DNA from: Pseudomonas sp. P818
GTDB taxonomy: Bacteria > Pseudomonadota > Gammaproteobacteria > Pseudomonadales > Pseudomonadaceae
Direction of reading: 5' to 3'
Length of the DNA stretch: 64,000 nt
Assembly (NCBI RefSeq): GCF_000418555.1
Contig: NZ_ATKM01000021.1
Span: forward strand, 1 to 64,000
Position numbers and translations under genes: made by a program. Below are positions 42,137-51,522 of this stretch, piece after piece (position 1 is the stretch's first letter; the number at the start of each line of letters is the position of its first letter). Below the pieces are notes generated by a model that had not been told where the DNA came from, made no database searches, and was given only the letters and a program-made list of their open reading frames with translations.

Positions 42137-42308
42137 GACACATCCTCGGAAACGGACTTACGTGAGAGGGCCGAGTTTACTTGAACAACTTTACAGACAC
42201 ATAGGGTCGTGTTGTGACCAGCAATTCACAAGCGGTCAGTAACTATCTGATCTGGAAAACACTCACCCGAGCGCCGCAAAGCCTTGTAACCATTCGTCTG
42301 CAAGCGCC

Positions 42309-43628
42309 TCAATCTCGGCCTGGCGTCAGCCTCACGGCCCCCCGCCGCTGCCCCGCGCTGCGGATGCAATTGCGCCCGGCCGCCTTGGCACTATAGAGGG
42401 CCTTGTCCGCTTCCTTGATCACTTCCTGCGGGTTGCGCTGCTCACTCTGGCGCTCGGCCACGCCCATGCTGACGGTCACCGACACCTCGCTAGCGGCCTT
42501 GCCGGCGCGACGCTGCTTGCCCTCACGGTCATCGCGCGGCCGGCTCTGCTTGTCGCGCAACTGCATGCGGTACTGCTCGATGGCCAGGCGCACTGCTTCC
42601 ATATGTGGCAAACACTGATCCAGGGTCTTGCCCGGGAACAGCAGGGTGAACTCCTCGCCACCGTAGCGATAGGCCTTGCCGCCACCAGCGACCTTGCGCA
42701 GCTGGCTGGCGACCAGACGCAGCACCTGATCGCCAACATCGTGACCGTGGGTGTCGTTGAATTTCTTGAAGTGATCGACGTCGACCATGGCGATCACGTA
42801 GTCGCGCCCCAGGCGTTGCAGCCGCTCGTTGAGCGCGCGCCGGCCGGGCAGCCCGGTCAGCTCGTCGCGAAAGGCCATCTGGTAGGCCTCGTGCGCCACG
42901 GCGGCCACCAGCATGAGCATCACCAGGCTGATCATCACCTGCAGCGCGTTGGCCAGGATGAACACCTGCGGCAGCATCCACAGCAGGCCGAACAGCCCCA
43001 CCAATTGCGCCGCATGCAGCGGACGCGGACGGCGCAGGTACTGCGCCAGCAAGGCGATGAATGCCAGCAGGAACGCCAGGTAGGACAGTTGCGCGAGGTT
43101 CATCCAGGCGCCGTGCAGCGATGGCCAGTGAATCTGCGCCAGCCAGTCGGCAATGCCCTGCGGATAACGACGCGCCAGCCCGACGGCCACGGCGCTGGCC
43201 GCCAGCAGCACGAGGGAACGGGCGAAGATGTCCTGCAGCAGATGCGAACGCTCCTCCCAGCAGCCGTAGAGGGCATAAAGCAGGGGCAACAGCAGGCAGA
43301 TCAGGTGAAATACCAGTGCAGCGTCGTCGCGCACCTGGCCGCTGTCACGAAAGTGATCGACCTGGGTATCCAGCAGGAAATAGCCGACATACAGCGCCAG
43401 CAGCAGAAACACTTCGCGCTGACGGCCATAGACCAGGCAGAAGGCGCCGCCAAGGAGCAACAGCAGAGTCGGTAGCACGTTGAACAGGGAGAGGAAGAAC
43501 TCGCTCAACACCGGCAAGCGCGCAGCCACCAACGCGCCGACCAGCAGGGGCAGCGAGGAGTAGAAATGACTGAGGCGCAGATTGGCCAGGCGGATCACGC
43601 TGACATCCTTGGCGAGAGATGAAGGCAT
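42309..43628 (-). CDS. Membrane-bound diguanylate cyclase (GGDEF)
   Basis: The 439-residue protein has about eight membrane helices in residues 25-250. A GGDEF domain follows (DELTGLPGRRALNERL, MVDVDHFKKFNDTHGHDVGDQVL, active-site YRYGGEEFTLLF). GGEEF is compatible with activity. A basic, Arg/Lys-rich insert (QSRPRDDREGKQRRAGKAAS) interrupts the domain between the active site and the last strands, which is unusual. It splits two acyl-CoA dehydrogenase genes of the same strand. Confidence 0.9.
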   Translation of the reverse strand: MPSSLAKDVSVIRLANLRLSHFYSSLPLLVGALVAARLPVLSEFFLSLFNVLPTLLLLLGGAFCLVYGRQREVFLLLALYVGYFLLDTQVDHFRDSGQVRDDAALVFHLICLLLPLLYALYGCWEERSHLLQDIFARSLVLLAASAVAVGLARRYPQGIADWLAQIHWPSLHGAWMNLAQLSYLAFLLAFIALLAQYLRRPRPLHAAQLVGLFGLLWMLPQVFILANALQVMISLVMLMLVAAVAHEAYQMAFRDELTGLPGRRALNERLQRLGRDYVIAMVDVDHFKKFNDTHGHDVGDQVLRLVASQLRKVAGGGKAYRYGGEEFTLLFPGKTLDQCLPHMEAVRLAIEQYRMQLRDKQSRPRDDREGKQRRAGKAASEVSVTVSMGVAERQSEQRNPQEVIKEADKALYSAKAAGRNCIRSAGQRRGAVRLTPGRD

Positions 43629-43697
43629 TCTGCCTGCTTCGACTCCTGAAAACAGCGACAGGATGCGACATTCGCTTCAGTGCCCGGCGCAAAAACG

Positions 43698-43725
43698 ACA
43701 ACGCCGCCCCGAGGGGCGGCGTTGT
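43698..43725 (-). terminator. Terminator after the second acyl-CoA dehydrogenase gene
   Basis: A 13-bp stem ACAACGCCGCCCC / GGGGCGGCGTTGT with a 2-base loop. Leftward reading gives TCGTTTTTG after the stem. It lies 18 bases beyond the stop of the gene starting at 45548. Confidence 0.88.
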
Positions 43726-43742
43726 TATTCAACCGAACCGGA

Positions 43743-45548
43743 TTAGAAACCCAGAGCGAAATGCTCTTCGTCCATCTCCATCAGGTTGCTGGCGCCCGAC
43801 AGCATGGCTTCGACATGCGTGCGGGTGCGCGGCAGGATGCGTGCGAAGTAGAAGCGCGCGGTCTGCAGCTTGGCCTTGTAGAAGGCCTCGTCGCCAGTAC
43901 CGGCAGCCAGCTTCTCGGCAGCCAGGCGCGCCATGTCGGCCCAGAAGTAGGCCAGGCAGGCGTAACCGGAGTACATCAGGTAATCCACGGAGGCGGCACC
44001 GACTTCTTCGCGATCCTTCATCGCAGCCATGCCGATCTTCATGGTGACGTCGCCCCACTCCTTGTTCAGTTTGGCCAGCGGCTCGATGAACTCCTTGACG
44101 GAGTCGTTGCCTTCGTTGGCCTGGCAGAACTTGTGCACGATCTTGGTGAAGTTCTTCAGGGCGCCGCCCTGAGTCATCAGCACCTTGCGGCCCAGCAGGT
44201 CCAGCGCCTGAACGCCGGTGGTGCCTTCGTACATCATGGAGATGCGGCAGTCGCGCAGGTTCTGCTCCATGCCCCACTCGCTGATGAAGCCGTGGCCACC
44301 GTAGATCTGCATGCCGTGGGAAGCGGCTTCGAAGCCCACTTCGGTCATGAACGCCTTGGCGATCGGAGTCAGGAACGCCAGCAGCTCGTCGGCGGCCTTT
44401 TTCTCTTCTTCGTTCTGGCTGTACTTGACGATGTCCACCTGCTTGGCGGTGAAGTAGACCATGGCGCGGTTGCCTTCGGCGAAGGCCTTCATGGTCAGCA
44501 GCATGCGACGCACGTCCGGATGCACGATGATCGGGTCAGCGGCTTTTTCCGGGGCTTTCGGGCCGGTCAGCGAACGCATCTGCAGACGCTCGCGGGCGTA
44601 CTTGATGCCACCCTGGAAACCGACTTCGGCGTGGGCCAGGCCTTGCAGCGCGGTCCCCAGACGAGCGGTGTTCATGAAGGTGAACATGCAGTTCAGGCCC
44701 TTGTTGGCCGGGCCGATCAGGAAGCCGGTGGCACCGTCGAAGTTCATCACGCAGGTGGCGTTGCCGTGGATGCCCATCTTGTGCTCGATCGAGCCACAGG
44801 AAACGGCGTTGCGCTCGCCTACGCCGCCTTCGGCATTGGGCAGGAACTTCGGCACGATGAACAGCGAGATACCCTTGGTACCGGCCGGGGCATCGGGCAG
44901 GCGGGCCAGAACGATATGGACGATGTTGTCGGCCATGTCGTGCTCACCAGCGGAAATGAAGATCTTGGTGCCGGTGACCTTGTAGCTGCCGTCGGCCTGC
45001 GGTTCGGCCTTGGTGCGCAGCATGCCCAGGTCGGTGCCGCAATGCGGCTCGGTCAGGCACATGGTGCCGGTCCACTCGCCGGAAACCAGCTTGGTCAGGT
45101 AGGTGTGCTTCTGCTCGTCGGTGCCGTGAGCGCTCAGGGTGTTCATGGCGCCGTGGGAGAGGCCCGGGTACATGCCCCAGGACCAGTTGGCCGAACCGAC
45201 CATCTCGCTGATGGCCAGGCCGAGGGATTCCGGCAGGCCCTGGCCGCCGTGCTCGACGTCATGGGCCAGGCTCGGCCAGCCGCCTTCGACGAACTGCTGA
45301 TAAGCCTCTTTGAAGCCGGTCGGGGTCTTCACGCCGGATTCGCTCCAGGTGCAGCCCTCAGTGTCACCCACACGGTTCAGCGGAGCCAGAACCTGCTCGC
45401 AGAACTTGGCGCCTTCTTCGAGGATGGCGTCGACCATGTCCGGAGTGGCGTCCTGACAGCCTGGCAGGCTCTGGTAATGAGCTTCATAGCCCAGCAGCTC
45501 GTCACGAACGAAACGAATGTCACGCAAGGGGGCCTTGTAGTCAGGCAT
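43743..45548 (-). CDS. Long acyl-CoA dehydrogenase (FadE type, about 600 residues)
   Basis: The 601-residue paralogue of the enzyme at 40358 starts MPDYKAPLRDIRFVRDELL. It has MCLTEPHCGTDLGMLRTKAEPQ, KIFISAGEHDM, GSIEHKMGIHGNATCVMNFD and MYEGTTGVQALDLLGRK, where the Glu is the catalytic base. ATG 45548 has AGAGG about 9 bases upstream; the longer frame lacks support. Probably acts in fatty acid beta-oxidation. A strong terminator follows. Confidence 0.93.
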   Translation of the reverse strand: MPDYKAPLRDIRFVRDELLGYEAHYQSLPGCQDATPDMVDAILEEGAKFCEQVLAPLNRVGDTEGCTWSESGVKTPTGFKEAYQQFVEGGWPSLAHDVEHGGQGLPESLGLAISEMVGSANWSWGMYPGLSHGAMNTLSAHGTDEQKHTYLTKLVSGEWTGTMCLTEPHCGTDLGMLRTKAEPQADGSYKVTGTKIFISAGEHDMADNIVHIVLARLPDAPAGTKGISLFIVPKFLPNAEGGVGERNAVSCGSIEHKMGIHGNATCVMNFDGATGFLIGPANKGLNCMFTFMNTARLGTALQGLAHAEVGFQGGIKYARERLQMRSLTGPKAPEKAADPIIVHPDVRRMLLTMKAFAEGNRAMVYFTAKQVDIVKYSQNEEEKKAADELLAFLTPIAKAFMTEVGFEAASHGMQIYGGHGFISEWGMEQNLRDCRISMMYEGTTGVQALDLLGRKVLMTQGGALKNFTKIVHKFCQANEGNDSVKEFIEPLAKLNKEWGDVTMKIGMAAMKDREEVGAASVDYLMYSGYACLAYFWADMARLAAEKLAAGTGDEAFYKAKLQTARFYFARILPRTRTHVEAMLSGASNLMEMDEEHFALGF

Positions 45549-45716
45549 AACGGTAAACCTCTGCGGTGGATTCCTAGTAGTTGGGGTGACCGTCTTGGCG
45601 GTCGCTCTCGGGATCACTCCCGGCTGCCTCGCACGCGGCTGCGGTCAAAGCAATCAAACAGGCGTTTGAAACATACGTTTACGCCAACCCCTTGTCAAGC
45701 GCTGCCAATCGGCCGA

Positions 45717-46454
45717 CTAGGCGACCAGATCGATGCGAGGCGTCGGCGCTGGCAACTCACCCAGACGCCGATACAGATCAAGATTAGGCGCTGGCGGCAA
45801 AGCCTGCTGCGACTGCTCGGCGGGCTGCTCATCCGCTTGCCTGGCTTCGTCACGCGCCTTGCGCTGCTCGACAGCGTTGGTGGCTTCCTCTCGCCGCTGC
45901 TCGGCCAGTTCGACGCGCGCCTGCGCCGCCTGCGCCTGAGCCAGCGCGGCAACACGCAAGTCCTGCGGGGAAGGTTCGATGGGCGCGAGCGCTGCGCGCA
46001 GGACGATTTCCATCTTGCGCAGCGTCGCTTCGGGATCGTTGGGAACGGGGGCGGTGTCGATGCTGACTTCACCGGACACGGCATAGCGCTGTCCGTCAGG
46101 GCCGCGCTTGAAGCTGTAGGTGGGCGCACCGGCGTACTGCCCGCCTACGGCAGCGTGCGCCTGCTCATGAGTGCGCACCTCGCGATCACGCTGCACCAGC
46201 TCGGCGATTTCCAGCTCCTGCTGGCGCTGCTCCTGGGGAGTGAGCTTTGGTTCGCCTGGGCGAGTCGATGAGCTGGCGTCGCGATCAGCCTCTTCCCGCC
46301 CGGAAGCAGCCGAATCGGCCTGCTGCTCCTGTGGCGCGACGACAGGCGCCTGGTCGGCACGAGCGATGTCGACAGACACATCGGGCGACAGCGGCCTGGC
46401 CGGACTGACGGAAGGTGCGGAAATGAATGCTGGCAGGCTGTTGCCGATCTGCAT
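45717..46454 (-). CDS. SprA-related putative metalloprotease (CJM1_0395-like)
   Basis: The 245-residue protein has a disordered, Pro/Gln/Glu-rich N-terminus of about 80 residues. A compact conserved core follows (LTPQEQRQQELEIAELVQRDREVRTHEQAHAAVGG, YSFKRGPDGQRYAVSGEVSID), then a coiled-coil-like Gln/Ala/Arg-rich tail. HEQAH fits the HExxH zinc-protease motif, but activity is unproven for the family. No signal peptide is visible. It ends 168 bp upstream of the dehydrogenase start and is followed upstream by a small flagellar-rod-like gene on the same strand. Confidence 0.75.
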   Translation of the reverse strand: MQIGNSLPAFISAPSVSPARPLSPDVSVDIARADQAPVVAPQEQQADSAASGREEADRDASSSTRPGEPKLTPQEQRQQELEIAELVQRDREVRTHEQAHAAVGGQYAGAPTYSFKRGPDGQRYAVSGEVSIDTAPVPNDPEATLRKMEIVLRAALAPIEPSPQDLRVAALAQAQAAQARVELAEQRREEATNAVEQRKARDEARQADEQPAEQSQQALPPAPNLDLYRRLGELPAPTPRIDLVA

Positions 46455-46502
46455 GAACGCCCTCCTGCCCCGCTACCGGCTGCGCTCGCAGCCGGGTACT
46501 AC

Positions 46503-46802
46503 TCAGGCACGGGTATCGATCAGAGTGCCCAGCACCTCGTCGGCCGTGTCGACGACACGTGCATTGGCGCGGACTTCGTTCTCACCGACGCGCAGCGCCA
46601 CAAGGCTTTCGGTCAGGTCGGGACGGTTACGCTCGGAAACCTGCGTGCTCGGGTTGACCTGATTCTGCGGCGGCGTCTGCGTGGCCTGCTGCGAGGGATT
46701 GACGGTGTTGCTGGCGATATCAGCGGCTGCCTGCTCGACACGGCGTTGCCCGGACTGGATACCGTTCAAACCCGAATTGAATGCACTGGCGGAGATTTCC
46801 AT
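46503..46802 (-). CDS. Small protein resembling the two ends of flagellar rod/hook proteins
   Basis: The 99-residue protein starts MEISASAFNSGLNGIQSGQ with a heptad-like helix (RRVEQAAADIASNTVNP). It ends ESLVALRVGENEVRANARVVDTADEVLGTLIDTRA. These match the N- and C-terminal helices of flagellar axial proteins (FlgB/C/E/G type: short N-terminal helix with an ANxxTxG-like turn, C-terminal VxxxxxxRANAxVxxTxDxxLGTL), with the middle domain missing. It may be a minimal axial-like protein. Its neighbours are not flagellar. Function unknown. Confidence 0.7.
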   Translation of the reverse strand: MEISASAFNSGLNGIQSGQRRVEQAAADIASNTVNPSQQATQTPPQNQVNPSTQVSERNRPDLTESLVALRVGENEVRANARVVDTADEVLGTLIDTRA

Positions 46803-46900
46803 GGCAGCCCCCTGAGGGATGTAGAACCTAATGGCCAGTATTGAAGCAGAAATCGGCTAAAAAACGTACAGAGAAAAGGCTATGATCGCGTTGCTGTTTA

Positions 46901-47587
46901 TTACCAGCCAGGCAGCCGCTCCAGATCGAGATACGCCGAGACGGCGTCGGCCTGAGCGCTTTGTAGCCGCGGCACGTGCCCAAGGCAGGGTGCAGGCAGG
47001 CGTTCGGCGAGGGTCGCCAGGTTTTCCTCCAGACGCGATGTCTGTGGCTCGATGATATTGGCCACCCACCCCGCCAGCGGCAGACCATCGCGGGCAATGG
47101 CTTCGGCGCTCAGCACGGCGTGGTTGATACAGCCAAGGCGCACGCCGACCACCAGAATCACTGGAAGCCCCAATGCGACGGCCAGATCCGAGAGCGTCTG
47201 CGCGCCGGACAGCGGCACGCGCCAGCCACCCGCCCCCTCGACCAGGGAAAAATCGGCCGCCTTGTCCAGAACGCCGCGCACGGACTGATAGAGGCTGGCG
47301 ACATCCAGCACGACGCCAACTTCGCGTGCCGCCAGGTGCGGCGCGATAGCCGGCTCGAAGGCCAGCGGGTTGACCTCCTCATAGCGCAGCGGCAACGAAC
47401 ACTGCGCCAGCAACGCCAGCGCGTCGTCATTGCGCAGCCCCTGCGCCGTGCTCACGCAACCGGAAGCCACCGGCTTGGCCGCTGCCGTGCTCAGACCATG
47501 CAGGCGCGCTGCATGCAGCAGGCCAGCGGCGATGGTGGTCTTGCCAACTTCCGTATCGGTGCCGGTGACGAAATAAGCCTGGGCCAT
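46901..47587 (-). CDS. bioD: Dethiobiotin synthetase BioD
   Basis: Closes the ureido ring of dethiobiotin from diaminopelargonate, CO2 and ATP. The 228-residue protein begins MAQAYFVTGTDTEVGKTTIAAG (P-loop GTDTEVGKT) and has KPVASGC and LVEGAGGWRVPL. ATG 47587 matches the family start; the frame stays open for about 300 codons upstream but that is antisense-frame noise within bioC. 71 bp separates it from bioC. Confidence 0.94.
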   Translation of the reverse strand: MAQAYFVTGTDTEVGKTTIAAGLLHAARLHGLSTAAAKPVASGCVSTAQGLRNDDALALLAQCSLPLRYEEVNPLAFEPAIAPHLAAREVGVVLDVASLYQSVRGVLDKAADFSLVEGAGGWRVPLSGAQTLSDLAVALGLPVILVVGVRLGCINHAVLSAEAIARDGLPLAGWVANIIEPQTSRLEENLATLAERLPAPCLGHVPRLQSAQADAVSAYLDLERLPGW

Positions 47588-47658
47588 CTGATCCCCCGTA
47601 GCAGCGAGCTCTGCTCGCGAAGCTTGTCTGTTACCTGATTGTCGCGCGAGGTTCGCGC

Positions 47659-48498
47659 CTATGAAGATTTCTGCAGCACGCCGTACACGACCTGATAGGT
47701 CGCCGGCAATCCCTGAGGCTGACGAAAACGCTCGTAGGCCTCGATCAACGCGCGAATGCGTGAACGCCCGGTCAAGCCACCCGGCCGCCCCGGATTGAGA
47801 TTGTGCGCGCCGAGGTCCCTGAGCGAGTCGGTCAGGCTGCGCAGATCGGGGAAATGCAGCACCTCGGCCTGGTGTTGCAAGGTCAGCGACTGCAAACCAC
47901 TGGCCGCGCACATCTGCTGGTAATCCTCGAAGCGCCGAAAGCGATTGACGTGGACGAAGCCATCGACCGCCAGCCAGCTGTCGCGCAGCTCCTGCAGAGT
48001 ACCCACGCAAAGGCTGGAAAAGGCCAGCACACCGCCCGGACGCAATACGCGCTGCGCCTCGCTCAGCACCCGCGGGAAATCGCCGCACCATTGCAGCGCC
48101 AGACTGGAGAACAGCAGATCGACACTGGCGTCCTGCAGAGGCAGCGCCTCGGCATCGCCGGCAACGAAATACGCAGCGCCGCCCTGTGGCCTGGCATGAC
48201 GCAGCATGCCTTCGGCGATATCCAAGGCCAGGCCTTCGCCCTGCGCATAACGCTCGGCCAGGGCGCGGGTGAAGTGACCCGTGCCGCAGCCCAGGTCCAG
48301 CCAGCGACGCGGTTGCAACGCCGCCGGTAGTTGCGCCAGCAGCTGCGTGCCGACCGTACGCTGCAACTCGGCCACCGAGTCGTAGCTTTCTGCCGCCCGG
48401 GAGAAGGACGCAGCCACCTGACGCTTGTCCAGCAGAGTGCAAGTGGCGCTGTGCGCGCAGGGTGACTCGCGCAGTGGGCGCACACAATGCTCAGACAT
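47659..48498 (-). CDS. bioC: Malonyl-ACP O-methyltransferase BioC
   Basis: Methylates malonyl-ACP so that fatty acid synthesis can build the pimeloyl chain of biotin. The 279-residue protein has the SAM motif LDLGCGTGHF and the BioC block SSLALQWCGDFPRVL, then NLNPGRPGGLTGR. It overlaps bioH by 8 bp, so the two are translationally coupled. The Cys-rich first 20 residues (MSEHCVRPLRESPCAH) exceed the core fold; a later start cannot be excluded. Confidence 0.93.
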   Translation of the reverse strand: MSEHCVRPLRESPCAHSATCTLLDKRQVAASFSRAAESYDSVAELQRTVGTQLLAQLPAALQPRRWLDLGCGTGHFTRALAERYAQGEGLALDIAEGMLRHARPQGGAAYFVAGDAEALPLQDASVDLLFSSLALQWCGDFPRVLSEAQRVLRPGGVLAFSSLCVGTLQELRDSWLAVDGFVHVNRFRRFEDYQQMCAASGLQSLTLQHQAEVLHFPDLRSLTDSLRDLGAHNLNPGRPGGLTGRSRIRALIEAYERFRQPQGLPATYQVVYGVLQKSS

Positions 48499-49213
48499 CG
48501 CAGGCCTCGCGGATGAATTCGAGCATCAAAGTCGCCAGCGCATCCGCCTGCTCGAGCACGAAGGCATGGCCGCAGTCTTCCAGCACATCCACCTCGCCGC
48601 CAGGCAAAAGCGCCAGCAGGTCATCGGCGACGGCGGCGGGCACCAGGGCGTCCTGCTCGGCCAGCAGATGCAATTGCGGGCCGGCGAACCCGGCCAGCGC
48701 CGCACGGTTGTCCAGACTGGCCAGCAGGCGCAGCCCGGCCAGCAGAGCAGGCTCGTCGCCAACCCTGAGCTTGTCTTGCAGCTGGCGTGAAAGGCCTCGC
48801 GTATCGGCGCCTCCCTGGGCGCAGAGCATGGCGAAACGCTTGAGAGTCGCGCCGGCATCATCCTGGCAGCCCTGATAGAAGGCGGCGTAGGTGGGCGCCG
48901 GCATCGCCGCATGCCAGGTATCGCTGACGACGAAACAGGCATTGCTCGCCAGGGTGATCAGACCACGGCAGCGCTCGCCGCGCCGTGCCGCCAGGGCCGT
49001 GGCGAGCATGCCACCAAGCGACCAGCCGGCCAGCCAGCAATCTTGTGGCAGGCGCGTATCCAGTTCGTCGAGCCAGTCGGCGGCGGCTGCACTGGCTAAC
49101 CGCGGCAGGGCCGACAGCTGCACGTTCAGGTCATATCTCAGCGCGTCCGCCAATGGTTGCAGCACGGCGCCATCCAGGCCCCAGCCCGGCAACAGAATCA
49201 GCGTCTCATGCAT
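48491..49213 (-). CDS. bioH: Pimeloyl-ACP methyl ester carboxylesterase BioH
   Basis: Removes the methyl group from pimeloyl-ACP methyl ester, ending chain growth. The 240-residue alpha/beta hydrolase has LILLPGWGLDG, the nucleophile GWSLGG, an acid in LAEQDALVP and the catalytic His in DCGHAFVLE. It overlaps bioF by 8 bp upstream and bioC by 8 bp downstream. Confidence 0.94.
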   Translation of the reverse strand: MHETLILLPGWGLDGAVLQPLADALRYDLNVQLSALPRLASAAAADWLDELDTRLPQDCWLAGWSLGGMLATALAARRGERCRGLITLASNACFVVSDTWHAAMPAPTYAAFYQGCQDDAGATLKRFAMLCAQGGADTRGLSRQLQDKLRVGDEPALLAGLRLLASLDNRAALAGFAGPQLHLLAEQDALVPAAVADDLLALLPGGEVDVLEDCGHAFVLEQADALATLMLEFIREACDV

Positions 49214-50375
49214 CGCTTTGCACCTGCGGCCAGCATTCGGCTAGCGCTTCAAGCAACAGATCGAGCTGCGCCTCGCTGTGCGCGGCGGACAGGGTCACGC
49301 GCAGCCGCGCGCTGCCCACCGGCACGGTCGGCGGGCGGATGGCGCCGACCAGCAGGCCGCGTTTTCTGAGCAGGGCCGAGAGTTTCAGCGCGCGGGCGCT
49401 GTCGCCGACCAGGATCGGCTGAATCGGCGTCGGGCTGTCCATCAGGCTCAGGCCGATTTCCGCCGCGCCCTGACGAAAACGCCCGATCAAGCGCTGCAGA
49501 TGCTCGCGGCGCCAGTGCTCACTGCGCAGCAGCTCCAGACTTTTCAGCGTGGCACAGGCCACCGCCGGCGGCTGGCTGGTGGTGTAGATGTAGGGGCGGG
49601 CGAACTGGATCAGGGTCTCGATCAGCTCCTCGCTGCCGGCAACGAAGGCACCGGCGGTACCGAAGGCCTTGCCCAGGGTGCCGACCAGCACCTGCACATC
49701 ATCCTGGCCCAGGCCGAAGTGCTCGACGATGCCACCGCCGGTGGCGCCCAGCGGGCCGAAGCCATGGGCATCGTCGACCATTACCCAGGCGTCCCGGGCG
49801 CGCGCTTCGGCGCACAGTGCAGGCAGATCGGCCAGGTCGCCGTCCATGCTGAACACACCGTCAGTGACCACCAGGCAATTGCCGCTGGCCTTGCGCAGAC
49901 GACCGGCCAGGCTTGCCGCATCGTTGTGCAGGTAGCGTGAGAATCGCGCGCCCGAGAGCAGGCCGGCGTCGAGCAGCGAGGCATGATTGAGGCGATCTTC
50001 AAGCACGCTATCGCCCTGCCCCACCAGCGCGGTGACCACAGCCAGATTGGCCATGTAGCCAGTGGAGAACAGCAGCGCCCGGGGCCGGCCGGTGAACGCG
50101 GCCAGTGCCTCTTCCAGTTCGTGGTGCGGCGTGCTGTGGCCGATCACCAGATGCGAAGCGCCGCCGCCAACGCCCCACTTTTCCGCGCCCTGCTGCAGCG
50201 CGCGAATGATCTCGGGATGATTGGCCAGGCCGAGGTAGTCGTTGGAGCAGAAGGCCAACAGTTGCTCACCGTCCACCTCTACCTGCGGCCCCTGCGGGCT
50301 ATCCAGTAAGGGTCGTTGGCGAAACAGGTCGGCGGCCTGACGCTCGGCCAGGCGCTTAGCAAGATCGAAACTCAT
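49206..50375 (-). CDS. bioF: 8-amino-7-oxononanoate synthase BioF
   Basis: Condenses pimeloyl-ACP or -CoA with alanine. The 389-residue PLP enzyme has FCSNDYLGLANHPEI, GGGASHLVIGHSTPHHELE, VMVDDAHGFGPLG and the PLP lysine in VGTLGKAFGTAG. It lies 88 bp after bioB with a REP hairpin between and overlaps bioH by 8 bp. Confidence 0.95.
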   Translation of the reverse strand: MSFDLAKRLAERQAADLFRQRPLLDSPQGPQVEVDGEQLLAFCSNDYLGLANHPEIIRALQQGAEKWGVGGGASHLVIGHSTPHHELEEALAAFTGRPRALLFSTGYMANLAVVTALVGQGDSVLEDRLNHASLLDAGLLSGARFSRYLHNDAASLAGRLRKASGNCLVVTDGVFSMDGDLADLPALCAEARARDAWVMVDDAHGFGPLGATGGGIVEHFGLGQDDVQVLVGTLGKAFGTAGAFVAGSEELIETLIQFARPYIYTTSQPPAVACATLKSLELLRSEHWRREHLQRLIGRFRQGAAEIGLSLMDSPTPIQPILVGDSARALKLSALLRKRGLLVGAIRPPTVPVGSARLRVTLSAAHSEAQLDLLLEALAECWPQVQSDA

Positions 50376-50386
50376 GCACGTTTCCC

Positions 50387-50453
50387 GTAGGAGCGAGCGT
50401 CGCGAGCGAAAAGCCAGGACAGGGTGTCATTCGCGAGCAGAGCTCGCTCCTAC
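50387..50453. repeat. REP inverted repeat between bioB and bioF
   Basis: Arms GTAGGAGCGAGC and GCTCGCTCCTAC, with further pairing inside (TCGCGAGCGA / TTCGCGAGCA). Located inside the bio operon, it may protect the bioB message or lower downstream expression. Confidence 0.8.
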
Positions 50454-50463
50454 ATAAAAGGAA

Positions 50464-51522
50464 TCAGGCCGAAGCGGCGTTGTAGAACAGCCTGGAATCA
50501 CGCTGCTCGACCAGCGCCTGCTCGATGGCGGCCTGATGCACCTCGTCGGCGTGCTCTTCACGCTCTTCCGGCTTGATACCGAGACGCTTGAACAGGGCCA
50601 TGTCCTTGTCCGCCTGCGGGTTGGCGGTGGTCAGCAGCTTCTCGCCGTAGAAGATAGAGTTGGCGCCAGCCATGAAGGCCAGGGCCTGCATCTGCTCGTT
50701 CATCTGCTCGCGACCGGCGGACAGGCGTACATGGGATTTCGGCATCATGATGCGCGCCACGGCCAGGGTGCGGATGAAGTCGAACGGGTCGACGTCCTTC
50801 TCCTCGGCCAATGGCGTGCCCTTGACCTTGACCAGCATATTGATCGGCACGCTTTCCGGGTGCTCCGGCAGGTTGGCCAACTGGATCAACAGCCCTGCGC
50901 GGTCGTCCAGCGACTCGCCCATGCCGAGGATGCCGCCGGAGCAGATCTTCATCCCCGCCTCGCGCACGTAGGCCAGGGTCTGCAGGCGCTCACCGTAGGT
51001 GCGGGTGGTGATGATGTTGCCGTAGAACTCCGGCGAGGTGTCGAGGTTGTGGTTGTAGTAATCCAGCCCGGCTTCGGCCAATGCCTGGGTCTGCTCCTGG
51101 TCGAGGCGGCCGAGGGTCATGCAGGTTTCCAGACCGAGCTTCTTCACGCCTTTGACCATTTCCAGCACGTAGGGCATGTCCTTGGCCGACGGATGCTTCC
51201 ACGCCGCGCCCATGCAGAAACGGGTGGAGCCGATGGCCTTGGCCTCGGCGGCAGCCTCCAGCACCTTTTGCACTTCCATCAGCTTTTCCTTGTCCAGGCC
51301 GGTGTTGTAGTGGCCGGACTGCGGGCAGTACTTGCAGTCTTCCGGGCAGGCGCCGGTCTTGATCGACAGCAGCGTCGAGACCTGCACGCGGTTGGGGTCG
51401 AAGTGCTGACGATGGACGCTCTGCGCCTGGAACAGCAGGTCGTTGAACGGCTGCTCGAACAGTGCGCGAACCTCGGCGAGAGTCCAGTCGTGACGGGGGG
51501 TGGTTTCAGCGGTTGCGCTCAT
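50464..51522 (-). CDS. bioB: Biotin synthase BioB
   Basis: A radical-SAM enzyme inserting sulfur into dethiobiotin. The 352-residue protein has the 4Fe-4S motif CPEDCKYCPQ (CxxxCxxC), the YNHNLDTSPEFY block and the SAGREQM segment, whose Arg binds the 2Fe-2S cluster. ATG 51522 has AAGGA upstream; a start 15 codons earlier lacks support. A BirA-type operator lies 91-120 bp upstream. Confidence 0.96.
   Translation of the reverse strand: MSATAETTPRHDWTLAEVRALFEQPFNDLLFQAQSVHRQHFDPNRVQVSTLLSIKTGACPEDCKYCPQSGHYNTGLDKEKLMEVQKVLEAAAEAKAIGSTRFCMGAAWKHPSAKDMPYVLEMVKGVKKLGLETCMTLGRLDQEQTQALAEAGLDYYNHNLDTSPEFYGNIITTRTYGERLQTLAYVREAGMKICSGGILGMGESLDDRAGLLIQLANLPEHPESVPINMLVKVKGTPLAEEKDVDPFDFIRTLAVARIMMPKSHVRLSAGREQMNEQMQALAFMAGANSIFYGEKLLTTANPQADKDMALFKRLGIKPEEREEHADEVHQAAIEQALVEQRDSRLFYNAASA

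Noticed and set aside
47588..48487. Upstream extension of the bioD frame
   Set aside because: It overlaps bioC in another frame; BioD begins at the P-loop start MAQAYFVTGTD at 47587.
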